Shown here piece by piece: positions 29,064 through 39,525 of a stretch of 64,000 bases of DNA. The position numbers were made by a program, and so were the translations under genes. The DNA is from Terrabacter aerolatus. Its GTDB lineage: Bacteria; Actinomycetota; Actinomycetes; Actinomycetales; Dermatophilaceae. Position 1 is the first letter of the stretch; each line of letters opens with the position of its first letter. The notes beneath the pieces are model-generated. The model did not search any database. It saw nothing but the letters and a program-made list of their open reading frames with translations, and was not told the origin of the DNA. The DNA is taken from the NCBI RefSeq assembly GCF_007991735.1, contig NZ_BJYX01000006.1:124001-188000 (forward strand), written 5' to 3'.

Positions 29064-29351
29064 ATGGCCGAGATCACCCGCCTGCCCGGACCGGTTGCCG
29101 ACCTCTGGGACTGGCAGCTGGACGGAGCCTGCCGGGGCGTCAGTCCCGAGGTCTTCTTCCACCCCGAGGGCGAGCGCGGACCGCGCCGCCGCAACCGTGA
29201 CGCCGAGGCCAAGGCCGTGTGCGGCGCGTGCCCGGTGCTGACCCAGTGCCGCTCGCACGCGCTCGAGGTCCGCGAGCCCTACGGCGTCTGGGGCGGCCTG
29301 ACCGAGGCCGAGCGCGAGGTCCTCTACGACGGCATCCCACAGGCCTCGTGA
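29064..29351 (+). CDS. WhiB-family iron-sulfur transcriptional regulator (WhiB3-like position)
   Basis: 95 residues. Four cysteines in the Wbl pattern: GACRG, then VCGACPVLTQC (CxxC-x5-C), for a redox-sensitive 4Fe-4S cluster. The GVWGGL turn motif and a short basic stretch complete the family. WhiB proteins act with the primary sigma factor to alter transcription in response to redox or nitric oxide. Being divergent from sigD and convergent with groEL matches whiB3 of M. tuberculosis; assignment to that subgroup is by synteny. Confidence 0.9.
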   Translation: MAEITRLPGPVADLWDWQLDGACRGVSPEVFFHPEGERGPRRRNRDAEAKAVCGACPVLTQCRSHALEVREPYGVWGGLTEAEREVLYDGIPQAS

Positions 29352-29437
29352 CCACCTGACGTCCGCCGGCACACGTCGCCGGCGGCACGAGCCCCTCGGC
29401 CCACCCGCGAGTCACGACGGGGTCGCGGAGGTCGAGC

Positions 29438-29479
29438 AGCAGCAAGGGCCGCTCCCCTGGGGGAGCGGCCCTTGCTGCT
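29438..29479. terminator. Strong bidirectional terminator hairpin between whiB and groEL
   Basis: Arms 29438-29457 and 29460-29479 are perfect inverted copies of 20 bp (AGCAGCAAGGGCCGCTCCCC), with a two-base centre so the real loop is about four to six bases. It separates the convergent whiB and groEL genes. Confidence 0.8.
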
Positions 29480-29544
29480 GTCGTGCCCGGCTCAGACGCG
29501 GGAACCCTCAGACCCCCGCGCCGTATGCCGTGTGGCGGCCCTCG

Positions 29545-31275
<1,731 letters not shown>

Positions 31276-31293
31276 TCACGGCATACGGCTGAG

Positions 31294-31590
31294 TCAGCCG
31301 ACGATGGCGAGGACGTCGCGGGCGGAGAGGATGAGGTACTCCTCGCCGCCGTACTTGACCTCGGTGCCGCCGTACTTGCTGTAGATGACCTTGTCGCCGA
31401 CCTTGACGTCGAGCGGGACGCGCTCGGTGCCGTTGTCGTTGAAGCGGCCGGGGCCCACGGCGAGGACCTCGCCCTCCTGGGGCTTCTCCTTGGCCGTGTC
31501 CGGGATGACGAGGCCGGAGGCAGTGGTCTGCTCGGCCTCGAGGGACTTGACGACGATGCGGTCTTCGAGCGGCTTGATGGAAACCGACAC
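31294..31590 (-). CDS. groES: Co-chaperonin GroES
   Basis: 98 residues. [42 protein letters not shown] is classical Cpn10, including the mobile loop [13 protein letters not shown] start with GAAGG upstream. Expression should be repressed by HrcA through the two CIRCE elements upstream, and released by heat. Confidence 0.97.
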   Translation of the reverse strand: MSVSIKPLEDRIVVKSLEAEQTTASGLVIPDTAKEKPQEGEVLAVGPGRFNDNGTERVPLDVKVGDKVIYSKYGGTEVKYGGEEYLILSARDVLAIVG

Positions 31591-31692
31591 GGTGGTGACC
31601 TTCCCTTCGGGACAGTCGGAAAACTGACGACGGACTGTGGGCTCTTCGAGGCTGGCCGCCGTCGCGGGGGTCGGCCTCCCTCGAGGAGGGCG

Positions 31693-31719
31693 CTGGCACT
31701 TTCAGGTCGAGAGTGCCAA
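31693..31719. promoter_or_regulatory. CIRCE operator 1 (HrcA site)
   Basis: CTGGCACTT-N9-GAGTGCCAA, the 9-9-9 inverted repeat layout of CIRCE (consensus TTAGCACTC-N9-GAGTGCTAA) with a few deviations. It is the site nearer to groES, about 100 bp before its start. Confidence 0.85.
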
Positions 31720-31742
31720 CAAGAAGAAATCTAGGTTTGCCA

Positions 31743-31769
31743 TTAGCACTCGGTCAAGTCGAGTGCCAG
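31743..31769. promoter_or_regulatory. CIRCE operator 2 (HrcA site)
   Basis: TTAGCACTC-N9-GAGTGCCAG: the left half is a perfect CIRCE half-site, the right has two changes. Centre-to-centre distance from operator 1 is 50 bp. It lies between groES and the divergent methyltransferase gene, whose -10 region is about 40 bp away, so HrcA could also affect that gene. Confidence 0.88.
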
Positions 31770-31816
31770 AATTCCCGGCGCGTCACGCTCGGGGCGGGCG
31801 CTGGCAGGATGAGGTC

Positions 31817-33058
31817 ATGGACGCCGCGATGGTCGACCGCTTGTCAGCGGGTGAGGGCTGGGCGCTGCTGCAGTCGCTGCCGCCCTACGACGAGAACGGG
31901 TCGCTGCACCTGCAGGGACGCCTGCGCGAGGCGGGTTTCGCGCCCGACCTCGTCGCGGCCGCCATGACGCAGTCGCGGCTGCGGGCCCGGGGCGTGGAGA
32001 AGTTCGGCGACTTCGCCGCGGGGATGCTCTTCACCCCCGACGGGCTCGAGCAGTCGACACGGCTCGCGATCGCCGCCCGCCATGCCCACCGGTATGCCGC
32101 TGCGGGCGTCCGCGACGTCTACGACCTCGGCTGCGGACTGGGCGCCGACGCCATGGCCTTCGCCGGCCTCGACCTGACGGTCCACGCCGTCGACGCCGAC
32201 GACACGACCGCCCGGATCGCGGCCGTGAACCTCAGGCACTGGCCGTCGGCGCGCGTGACGCACGCCCTCGCCGAGGACGTGCGCCTGCCGCAGGGCGAGG
32301 GGCGGCGCCACGTCGGCCTGTGGCTCGACCCCGCCCGCCGCGTCTCCGGCGTCGCCGACATCACCGGCCGCACCAAGCGGGTCTTCTCCCTCGACGCCAT
32401 CTCGCCGTCGTGGTCGCAGGTGCTGTCCCTGGCCGAGCAGGTCCCGGCCACGGGTGCCAAGCTCTCCCCCGCCTTCCCGCACGGCTCCGTGCCGCGCGGG
32501 AGCGAGGCGCAGTGGACGTCGTGGCACGGTGAGGTCCTCGAGTGCGCCGTCTGGTGGGGTCCTCTCGTCGCGACGCCCGGCCGGACCGCTGCCGTGTGCA
32601 CCGATTCCTCGACGTCGGTCGTCACCGAGGCCGACGCCGCCGAGGGAGGGCAGGCACCCGGGCTCGGCTCGCTCGACGACGTGGAGGACTGGCTCTACGA
32701 GCCGGACCGCGCCGTCATCCGGGCCGGCCTCACGGGTGCGCTCGTCGCGGCGGTCGACGGAACCGAGCTCGCGGCGGGGGTCGGCTACGTGACGAGCAGC
32801 AGGGCCGCCGACCTTCCCTGGGCGCGCCGCTACCGCGTCGTCGAGGCGATGCCGCTGTCGACGAAGCGCCTGGCCCGCTGGCTGCGCGACCACGGCCACG
32901 ACCGGGTGACGATCAAGAAGCGCGGCGTCACGCTGGACGCCGACCAGCTCCGCCGCCAGCTGAAGATGACCGGGCGCGGCAAGGGTGGGTCGGAGGCCAC
33001 CCTCGTGCTGACCCGTGTCGGAGGCAGCCAGGTGGCGCTCGTCGTCACCCCCGCCTGA
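31817..33058 (+). CDS. Class I SAM-dependent methyltransferase with C-terminal THUMP-like domain
   Basis: 413 residues. SAM motif I VYDLGCGLGADAMAFAG and the acidic motif II VHAVDADDTT are present. The C-terminal quarter ends with VEAMPLSTKRLARWLRDHG and LKMTGRGKGGSEATLVLTRV, as in the actinobacterial THUMP-like methyltransferases; an RNA substrate is likely but not known. CAGGAT lies 6 nt before the ATG, a probable leaderless start. Divergent from groES across the CIRCE elements. Confidence 0.82.
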   Translation: MDAAMVDRLSAGEGWALLQSLPPYDENGSLHLQGRLREAGFAPDLVAAAMTQSRLRARGVEKFGDFAAGMLFTPDGLEQSTRLAIAARHAHRYAAAGVRDVYDLGCGLGADAMAFAGLDLTVHAVDADDTTARIAAVNLRHWPSARVTHALAEDVRLPQGEGRRHVGLWLDPARRVSGVADITGRTKRVFSLDAISPSWSQVLSLAEQVPATGAKLSPAFPHGSVPRGSEAQWTSWHGEVLECAVWWGPLVATPGRTAAVCTDSSTSVVTEADAAEGGQAPGLGSLDDVEDWLYEPDRAVIRAGLTGALVAAVDGTELAAGVGYVTSSRAADLPWARRYRVVEAMPLSTKRLARWLRDHGHDRVTIKKRGVTLDADQLRRQLKMTGRGKGGSEATLVLTRVGGSQVALVVTPA

Positions 33059-33094
33059 CGCCCCCAAGGATGACAGGCGGGCATGGTGCGCCGA

Positions 33095-33142
33095 ATGGTG
33101 CTGCGTTCGGTGGGGTCATGACTCCACCGAACGCAGCACCAT
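33095..33142. terminator. Long perfect inverted repeat between convergent genes
   Basis: Arms 33095-33113 and 33124-33142 are exact inverted copies of 19 bp (ATGGTGCTGCGTTCGGTGG). The centre GTCATGAC is itself palindromic, and four more bases pair outside (GCCG with CGGC) across a single bulged A. It lies between the methyltransferase and ribokinase genes, so a bidirectional terminator is the simplest reading. Confidence 0.75.
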
Positions 33143-33170
33143 CGGCAGGTTCACCGCTGATGGGGTCCCC

Positions 33171-34004
33171 TCAGAGCGCGGCGTCCGGCTGCGCCCCGAC
33201 CCACCGCACCGCGGCCGCGCCGGCGGCGTTGGCAGCCTCCAGCGCCCGCTGGCCGCCGGCTCCGCTCGCGAGCGCTGCGGCGAGCGCCCCGCAGAAGGCG
33301 TCGCCCGCACCGACGGTGTCGCGCAGGTCCGACGGGTGGACCGGCATGCCGTCGACGCCGTCGGTGCCCCAGCGGGCGCCCGCGGCGCCGAAGGTCACGA
33401 GGAGCGACTCCGGCACGAGGTCGGAGTCGGCGAGCAGCCGCATCTCCGACTCGTTGACGACGACGGGGTCGGCGAGCCCGATGACGTCGTGCGGCAGGGC
33501 GGCATACGGGGCGAGGTTGAGCACGACCCGGGCGCCGGAGGCGTGCGCGGCGCGGGCCGCGTCGGCCACCGTGCCGAGGTCGACCTCGAGCGAGCAGAGC
33601 AGGACGTCGCCGGGTCCGAGGCGGCCGGCCTCGTCGACGAGCGCGCGGTCCGGCTCGCCGTTGGCCCCCGCGACGACGATGATCGAGTTCTCCCCCGCCT
33701 CGTCGACGGTGATGAGGGCCGTGCCCGTCGGCGCCGTGGTGCTCGTCGACACCGCGGACGTGTCGATGCCGAGCGCGGCGAGACGCGCGACGTAGGTGGC
33801 GCCGGCCTCGTCGGCGCCGACGCGCGCGAGCATCTGCACGTGGCCCGCCCCGGCACGTGCGGCGGCCGCGGCCTGGTTGCCGCCCTTGCCACCGGCCAAA
33901 CGGCCCCCGGACCGGCCGAGCACCGTCTCACCCGGCGAGGGATGCCGCTCGACGAGGGTCACGACGTCGACGTTGAGCGAGCCGAGGACCGTGACCCGGC
34001 CCAT
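33171..34004 (-). CDS. rbsK: Ribokinase (PfkB family)
   Basis: 277 residues. PfkB signature 1 is GGKGGNQAAAAARAG, signature 2 is DTVGAGDAFCGALAAAL with the catalytic Asp. N-terminal VLGSLNVDVV is typical of ribokinase. ATG overlaps the stop of the upstream nucleoside hydrolase gene (ATGA), suggesting that ribose freed from nucleosides is phosphorylated at once to ribose-5-phosphate. Confidence 0.9.
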   Translation of the reverse strand: MGRVTVLGSLNVDVVTLVERHPSPGETVLGRSGGRLAGGKGGNQAAAAARAGAGHVQMLARVGADEAGATYVARLAALGIDTSAVSTSTTAPTGTALITVDEAGENSIIVVAGANGEPDRALVDEAGRLGPGDVLLCSLEVDLGTVADAARAAHASGARVVLNLAPYAALPHDVIGLADPVVVNESEMRLLADSDLVPESLLVTFGAAGARWGTDGVDGMPVHPSDLRDTVGAGDAFCGALAAALASGAGGQRALEAANAAGAAAVRWVGAQPDAAL

Positions 34005-34993
34005 CAGCGCTCCCCCGCACGCCCGAGCAACGTGTCGGCCCAGAGACCGGCGTAGCGCGGACCGTCGACGCCGAGCGCGACCTCGAGGCGGACCGGGGCC
34101 TCGCCGTGCGGGTCGTGCGCCATGTCCCCGCTCCAGTCCCTGCGGTCGACGATCGTCCGGCCGCGCGACCACGTGCCCGCGAGCTCGACCCGTAACGGCA
34201 GCGTCTCGGTCGTCAGGCCCGCCCGGTCGATGACCGCGCACACGGCTCCCGCGTCACCGATCGTCGACGCGTCCCGGCCGAAGCGCGCGTTCTGGAAGGC
34301 GAGCAGCCGTCCGCCGAGCTCGGCGGGACCCCGACCCCCCACGGCGATCAGCTCCTCGACGACGTCGGACCGTACGACCGGCTCGTAGAAGACGTCGAGG
34401 CCGTACATCGTCACCGGGATGCCGAGGTCGGCAGCCGCGTCGAGCGTGACGGCAGCCGCCTCGGGGTCGTGGAACACGTTGAACTCCGCAGACGCCGTCG
34501 CGTTGCCGACGTTGGCGGCCCCACCCATGAAGACGATCTCCGAGATGCCCTGCGCCGCATCGGGATACGTGCGCAGCAGGAGCGCGATGTTGGTCAGCGG
34601 CGCGAGCGGCACGAGCGTCACGGGCCGCTCGCGCTCGGCGGCCTCGCGACACACGTCCCGCAGCAGCTCGACCGCGTGCCGGGGGTCGGCGGTGACGGCG
34701 GCCGGTGCCCAGCCCAGGTCGGCCATGCCGTCGTCGCCGTGCACGTGCCGGGCGTCCACGGGCACCTCCAGCAGGGGTCGTTCGGCGCCTCGGGCCACCG
34801 GGACGTCGCCCCGCCCTGCCGTCTCGAGGACGAGCAGGGTGTTGCGCACGACGTCGTCGACGGGCGCGTTGCCGCCGACGCAGGAGACGGCGCGCAGGTC
34901 GAGGGAGGGGTGGAGGGCTGCGAGGAGCAGGGCGCACGCGTCGTCGACACCGGTGTCGACGTCGAGCACGACGGGAGTGGGATCGGTCGTCAC
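34004..34993 (-). CDS. Inosine/uridine-preferring nucleoside hydrolase
   Basis: 329 residues. The N-terminal calcium/ribose-binding motif VVLDVDTGVDDACALLLA matches the DxDxxxDD hallmark of IunH-type enzymes. EFNVFHDPEAA and PLAPLTNIALLL are further family motifs. It cleaves the N-glycosidic bond of ribonucleosides to base plus ribose; specificity cannot be read. The GTG start follows a TACGTT box by 6 nt (leaderless). It forms a two-gene salvage operon with the ribokinase. Confidence 0.9.
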   Translation of the reverse strand: MTTDPTPVVLDVDTGVDDACALLLAALHPSLDLRAVSCVGGNAPVDDVVRNTLLVLETAGRGDVPVARGAERPLLEVPVDARHVHGDDGMADLGWAPAAVTADPRHAVELLRDVCREAAERERPVTLVPLAPLTNIALLLRTYPDAAQGISEIVFMGGAANVGNATASAEFNVFHDPEAAAVTLDAAADLGIPVTMYGLDVFYEPVVRSDVVEELIAVGGRGPAELGGRLLAFQNARFGRDASTIGDAGAVCAVIDRAGLTTETLPLRVELAGTWSRGRTIVDRRDWSGDMAHDPHGEAPVRLEVALGVDGPRYAGLWADTLLGRAGER

Positions 34994-35069
34994 AGCGGCA
35001 ACGTACCTGCTCGGCCGGTCGGGCACCGCGAGTGCGGGCTCGTGGGCCCGACGGGGATAGTCTCGAACG

Positions 35070-36383
35070 ATGCGCACGAGTCGGATTCGACGCCCCTCCT
35101 CGGTGGGCTGGACCGTGCTCGCCGCGACGGTGACCGTGGTCGCGGCGGCCTGCTCGGCAGCACCACCCACGGCTGGGCCGTCCTCATCCACGACCTCGAC
35201 GACCCCGTCCGCCTCACCCCCACCTGTCTCGACCACGGCGCCCCCGACGAGCGCCCCTCCCACGACCACCTCCACTCCCCCGGCCACCGCCTCGCCCACC
35301 CCGACAGCGACCAGGCCCGTGGCACCGACCTCGTGCGCCGCCTCGATCGTCGCGCGCATGGGTGCCGTCGAACGAGCCGGACAGCTGCTCATGGTGGGCC
35401 TCGACAGCGGCGCGAGCCGCACGAGCCTCGACGCGCTCGTGGCCCGCCGCCACCTCGGTGGGGTCATCCTGCTCGGCGGGTGGACCGGTGGCACCGAAGG
35501 GGTGCGCGCGACGACCCGCCACCTCTCCGCGCTCGCATCGGCCGAGGACACCGCGGGTCTGGGCCTGCTCGTCGCCGCCGACCAGGAGGGTGGCGCCGTC
35601 CAGCAGCTGCGGGGGGACGGCTTCAGTCGTATGCCGTCCGCCCGCGTCCAGGACCAGGGCTCGCCGGGTGCCCTGACCGCGAACGCGACCCGTTGGGCCG
35701 AGCAGCTGCGAGCCGCGGGCATCAACGTCAACCTCGCTCCGGTGGCCGACACGGTGCCGACGTCGATCGGCCGCGCCAACGGACCCATCGGGCAGTACGA
35801 CCGGCAGTTCTCCAGCAACCCCGACCGGGTCGCCCGGATGGTCGGCGCGTTCATCGCCGGCATGCGGGCCGGTGGGGTCGCGGCCACCGTCAAGCACTTC
35901 CCCGGCATCGGGCGCATCACCGGCAACACCGACGTCACGGCGAGCGGCATCACCGACCGGACGACGACGACGGACGACGCCTTCCTCGAGCCGTTCCGGG
36001 CCGGCATCAGGGACGGGGTCGGGCTCGTCATGGTCGGCTCGGCCATCTACAGCCGCATCGACCCGGGCACCAACGCGGTCTTCTCCCGGCCGATCGTCAC
36101 CGGCCTGCTGCGCGACCGCCTCGCCTACGACGGGGTCGTCATCACCGACGACGTCGGCAAGGCCAGGGCCGTGGCCGCGGTGCCGGTCGGCGAGCGTGCC
36201 ACCCGCTTCATCGAGGCCGGGGGTGACATCACCCTGACCGCCCGCGCGAGCACCGTCCCCGCCATGCACGACGCCATCACCGGCAAGGCCGAGGCCGACC
36301 CCGCCTTCGCCAAGCAGGTCCAGGCCGCCGCCACCCGAGTCGTCGCCCTCAAGCTGCGAATGGGCCTCGCCCACTGCCCCTGA
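35070..36383 (+). CDS. Glycoside hydrolase family 3 lipoprotein (NagZ-like beta-N-acetylhexosaminidase)
   Basis: 437 residues. Signal peptide with lipobox (VVAAAC), then a Ser/Thr/Pro linker of about 60 residues. The GH3 barrel shows LLVAADQEGGAVQQLRG, the KHFPGIGRITGNTD version of the family KHFPGHG motif, and the nucleophile region VVITDDVGKA. Such proteins release N-acetylglucosamine from muropeptides or other glycans, here at the cell surface. The His of KHFPGH(G) is replaced by Ile, which differs from classical NagZ where it belongs to the catalytic His/Asp dyad, so activity needs testing. Leaderless start (TAGTCT, 6 nt before ATG). Confidence 0.82.
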   Translation: MRTSRIRRPSSVGWTVLAATVTVVAAACSAAPPTAGPSSSTTSTTPSASPPPVSTTAPPTSAPPTTTSTPPATASPTPTATRPVAPTSCAASIVARMGAVERAGQLLMVGLDSGASRTSLDALVARRHLGGVILLGGWTGGTEGVRATTRHLSALASAEDTAGLGLLVAADQEGGAVQQLRGDGFSRMPSARVQDQGSPGALTANATRWAEQLRAAGINVNLAPVADTVPTSIGRANGPIGQYDRQFSSNPDRVARMVGAFIAGMRAGGVAATVKHFPGIGRITGNTDVTASGITDRTTTTDDAFLEPFRAGIRDGVGLVMVGSAIYSRIDPGTNAVFSRPIVTGLLRDRLAYDGVVITDDVGKARAVAAVPVGERATRFIEAGGDITLTARASTVPAMHDAITGKAEADPAFAKQVQAAATRVVALKLRMGLAHCP

Positions 36384-36690
36384 CCGACCGAGCGTGGTTG
36401 CGCTCAGCAACCCGGCACGTGACCGTCAACAGCCCCCACCGACACCCCTACCTCCCGGGCGCGCCAGCCGACGACCGAGCGGGGCGCAGTTCGCGCGGGG
36501 TCGGTCACAAGCAGCCAGGACGAGAGCCGAGCGCTGGGTCGAGAAGGAGGGCGCGCGTGCGCCCGAGCGGCATCGGCAGCCGGCAACCGGCGTATGCAGG
36601 CCAGGGTGGGCTGGTAGGGCCGGCTGACGCTCCACGCCGCGAGGGCGTGCGCGCGCCCGACGACCCCAGCCACGCGGGCCTGGGAGCGAC
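36384..36690. other. Intergenic region between the GH3 gene and tsaD, no gene recognised
   Basis: 307 bp between convergent genes. A small hairpin GAGCG-N6-CGCTC follows the GH3 stop (about 36390-36405), and GACCGA...TCGGTC around 36475-36506 could form another stem. Short open frames exist on both strands but none has a ribosome-binding site or family resemblance. Confidence 0.5.
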
Positions 36691-37737
36691 CTAAGCCTGA
36701 ACGAGCGTGACCGGCATCGACGAGTCAGTGGGAAGACCGAGGTCGCTCGGCTCGCGCCCCTTCGCCACCATCTGCGCCCCGAGAGCCGCCACCATCGCCC
36801 CGTTGTCGGTGCACAGTCCGGGCCGCGGTACGCGCAGCGTGACACCGGCCTTGTCGGACCGTTCCTGCGCGAGCGCGCGCAGCCGGGAGTTGGCCGCGAC
36901 GCCGCCACCGATGAGCAGGTGGTCGACGTCGTGCTCCTTGCAGGCGAGCAGGGCCTTGCGGGTCAGCACGTCGACGACGGCCTCCTGGAAGCTCGCGGCG
37001 ACGTCGGCGACCGGCACGGTCTCACCGGCACGCTGACGCGTCTCGACCCAGCGCGCGACGGCGGTCTTGAGGCCCGAGAACGAGAAGTCGAAGCGGTGAC
37101 GCTCCATGTCGCGACCGGTCGTCAGACCGCGCGGGAAGTCGATGGCGATCCGGTTGCCCTCTCGCGCAGCGCGATCCACGTGGGGTCCGCCGGGGAAGGG
37201 CAGTCCGAGGACGCGCGCGACCTTGTCGAACGCCTCACCGGCGGCATCGTCCATCGTCGCGCCGAGTGAGCGCACGTCGTTCGTCACGTCGGGCACGAGC
37301 AGGAGCGAGGAATGGCCGCCGGAAACGAGCATCGCCATGGTGGGCTCGGGCAGCGGGCCGTGCTCGACGATGTCGACGGCGACGTGCGAGGCGAGGTGGT
37401 TGACGCCGTAGATCGGCTTGCCGAGCGCGAGCGCGAGCGCCTTGGCCGAGGCGACCCCGACGAGCAGGGCACCGGCCAGCCCGGGTCCGGACGTCACCGA
37501 GATGGCGTCGAGGTCGCGCAGCTGCACGCCGGCCTCGCGGCAGGCGCGCTCGATGGTCGGCACCATCGCCTCGAGGTGGGCGCGGCTCGCGACCTCGGGC
37601 ACGACGCCGCCGAAGCGCGCGTGCTCCTCGACGCTGCTCGCGACGGTGTCGACGAGCAGGGTCTGACCGCGGACGATCCCGACGCCGGTCTCGTCGCAGG
37701 ACGTCTCGATGCCGAGGACGAGGGGCTCCTCGCTCAT
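36691..37737 (-). CDS. tsaD: tRNA N6-adenosine threonylcarbamoyltransferase TsaD
   Basis: 348 residues. The metal-binding HxxxH is seen in [13 protein letters not shown], and the N-terminal [15 protein letters not shown] and [13 protein letters not shown] are family signatures. It transfers the threonylcarbamoyl group to A37 of ANN-decoding tRNAs, working with TsaB and TsaE encoded just upstream. ATG overlaps the rimI stop (ATGA). Confidence 0.97.
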   Translation of the reverse strand: MSEEPLVLGIETSCDETGVGIVRGQTLLVDTVASSVEEHARFGGVVPEVASRAHLEAMVPTIERACREAGVQLRDLDAISVTSGPGLAGALLVGVASAKALALALGKPIYGVNHLASHVAVDIVEHGPLPEPTMAMLVSGGHSSLLLVPDVTNDVRSLGATMDDAAGEAFDKVARVLGLPFPGGPHVDRAAREGNRIAIDFPRGLTTGRDMERHRFDFSFSGLKTAVARWVETRQRAGETVPVADVAASFQEAVVDVLTRKALLACKEHDVDHLLIGGGVAANSRLRALAQERSDKAGVTLRVPRPGLCTDNGAMVAALGAQMVAKGREPSDLGLPTDSSMPVTLVQA

Positions 37738-38231
37738 GCGTCTCCCTTCGTGACGAGCAGGCGCATGACGAGCGCGTCCACATCGCCGGGTTGGTAGTAG
37801 CGGCGGCGCACCGAGATGACCTCGAAGCCGGCCCGGTCGTAGAGGCGTCGCGCCGCGTCGTTGTCGGCGCGCACCTCGAGGAGCAGCGCCTCGACGCCGT
37901 GCGACGTGGCTCGTCGAACGAGCTCGTCGAGCAGCACGCGTCCGGTCCCACGCCCCTGGTGGCCGGGCGCCGTGGCGATGGTCATGACGTCGGCGACGTC
38001 CCCAGAGACGTCGAGGCCGGCATACCCGGCGATCGTCCCGTCGGCGGTCGTCGCGACGACGTAGTCACGGCGGGGCCGGCCGGCGAGCTCGCTCCACCAC
38101 GTCGCCTCGGCCCACGCGTCGTCGGCGAAGAGCTGCTGCTCGAGCTCGGCGAGGCGCGCGAGGTCGGTCCACTCGAGGTCGCGCAGGACGACCCCCTCGG
38201 CCGGGTTCGCCTGCTGCTGCGCCACGGTCAT
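37734..38231 (-). CDS. rimI: Ribosomal protein S18-alanine N-acetyltransferase (RimI-type GNAT)
   Basis: 165 residues. GNAT acetyl-CoA motif A is [21 protein letters not shown], and motif B includes [31 protein letters not shown], typical of RimI (region 37790-37890). ATG overlaps the tsaB stop (ATGA). It lies between tsaB and tsaD, a common arrangement. Confidence 0.9.
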   Translation of the reverse strand: MTVAQQQANPAEGVVLRDLEWTDLARLAELEQQLFADDAWAEATWWSELAGRPRRDYVVATTADGTIAGYAGLDVSGDVADVMTIATAPGHQGRGTGRVLLDELVRRATSHGVEALLLEVRADNDAARRLYDRAGFEVISVRRRYYQPGDVDALVMRLLVTKGDA

Positions 38232-38941
38232 CCCAACGTCGACTTCGTCGACGGCGGGGCGGGCGCCGCGTCGGGGCGCCGGAGGTAGAGGGGCTCGAGC
38301 CCGTCGAACCCGTGGCCCGGCTCGACCCACTGCAGCTGACCCGTCGGTGCCGGAGCGGTCTCTCGCAGTCGTCGGGCCGCGAGGTCGGCCAGCACTCCCC
38401 CGCTGACGTCGAGGGGCGACACCGCGGTGGGCAGGGCGTCGGCGTAGAGCGACGGACCGCGGCCGGCAGCCGGGTAGGCCCGCAGCTCGGCAGGCAGGTC
38501 GGCAGCACGCGCGACCACGGGCTCGCTCACGCGCTCGGCCCGGGTGTCCCCGAGGACGTAGGCGGCGGCATACACCTCCTTGCGTCGGGCGTCGGTCGCG
38601 ACGAGGAGGTCGCCGCGACGACCACCGAGCCACGCCTCGTGGGCGACGGCGTCGAGGCTGGTGAGCCCCCGGACGGGCAGTCCGAGGGCGAAGGCGAAGG
38701 TGCGCCCGGTGACGATCCCGACGCGGAGGCCGGTGAAGGGCCCGGGGCCGATGCCCACGACGACGTCCGTGACGTCCCCCGGCTCGGCGCCCACCGAGGC
38801 GAGCGCGGCGCGGATGTTCGGTGCGAGGTGCTCGGCGTGGGCGCGCGCGTCGAGGGTCGTGGACTCCGCGACGACCGAGGCGCCGTCGTGCAGGCCGACG
38901 GTGATGGCGGTCGTGGAGGTGTCGATCGCGAGCAGGAGCAC
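38228..38941 (-). CDS. tsaB: tRNA threonylcarbamoyladenosine biosynthesis protein TsaB
   Basis: 237 residues. ASKHA fold N-terminus LLAIDTSTTAITVGL and the TsaB hallmark GIGPGPFTGLRVGIVTGRTFA. It is the inactive scaffold partner of TsaD. Start is GTG 38941. A GTATGCCG copy encodes VYAAAY, and another lies in the gap to tsaE (38989). Confidence 0.93.
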   Translation of the reverse strand: MLLLAIDTSTTAITVGLHDGASVVAESTTLDARAHAEHLAPNIRAALASVGAEPGDVTDVVVGIGPGPFTGLRVGIVTGRTFAFALGLPVRGLTSLDAVAHEAWLGGRRGDLLVATDARRKEVYAAAYVLGDTRAERVSEPVVARAADLPAELRAYPAAGRGPSLYADALPTAVSPLDVSGGVLADLAARRLRETAPAPTGQLQWVEPGHGFDGLEPLYLRRPDAAPAPPSTKSTLG

Positions 38942-39046
38942 GTCGGTCAGGCTATCCGAGCGTGCGCGGGCTTCCCGAACCCGAGGTCGTATGCCGGGTG
39001 GAGGCCCGGTCGCAGCCCGTGCCCGCGGCCACGGGGCGAGGCGAGG

Positions 39047-39520
39047 TCAGCCGGCAGAGCCGGACGGGGCGAGCGCGTCGAGGACGTCGTCCCAGCGGCC
39101 GCCGACCCCGACGAGGTGGGCGGTGCGCACGTCGTCGCCGGTGATGGTCAGCTCGAGTCGGGTCTCGCTCAGCTGCTCGGCGAGTCCGGCGCCCCACTCG
39201 ACGATGGTGACGCTGGCGTCGAGGTCGGCGTCGAGGTCGAGGTCGTCGAGCTCGAGCGAGCTGCCGAGGCGGTAGGCGTCGACGTGGACGAGCTCAGGGC
39301 CGCCGACGAGCGACGGGTGCACCCGGGCGATGACGAAGGTCGGCGACGTGATCGGGCCACGCACCCCGAGCCCCTCGGCGATGCCCTGGGTCAGCGTGGT
39401 CTTGCCCGCCCCGAGGTCGCCGGTGAGGACGAGCACGTCGCCGCCGTGCAGGAGTCCCCCGAGACGGCGGCCGAAGGCCTGGGTGTCGTCGGCGGTCGCC
39501 CACCGCACCGAGCGCTCCAT
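39047..39520 (-). CDS. tsaE: tRNA threonylcarbamoyladenosine biosynthesis ATPase TsaE
   Basis: 157 residues. Walker A TGDLGAGKTTLTQGIAEGLG, the switch region GPITSPTFVIARVHP and the HVDAYRLG motif define TsaE. It powers turnover of the TsaB-TsaD complex. It is separated from the hydrolase gene by only 5 bp. Confidence 0.95.
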   Translation of the reverse strand: MERSVRWATADDTQAFGRRLGGLLHGGDVLVLTGDLGAGKTTLTQGIAEGLGVRGPITSPTFVIARVHPSLVGGPELVHVDAYRLGSSLELDDLDLDADLDASVTIVEWGAGLAEQLSETRLELTITGDDVRTAHLVGVGGRWDDVLDALAPSGSAG

Positions 39521-39525
39521 GCCGG

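Noticed and set aside
34994-36046. N-terminal extension of the nucleoside hydrolase across the GH3 gene
   Set aside because: It is antisense to a good GH3 gene, and a leaderless GTG at 34993 starts exactly at the family's first strand.
36394-36694. Several short open frames between the GH3 gene and tsaD
   Set aside because: They overlap each other on both strands, have no start signal and no recognisable sequence.
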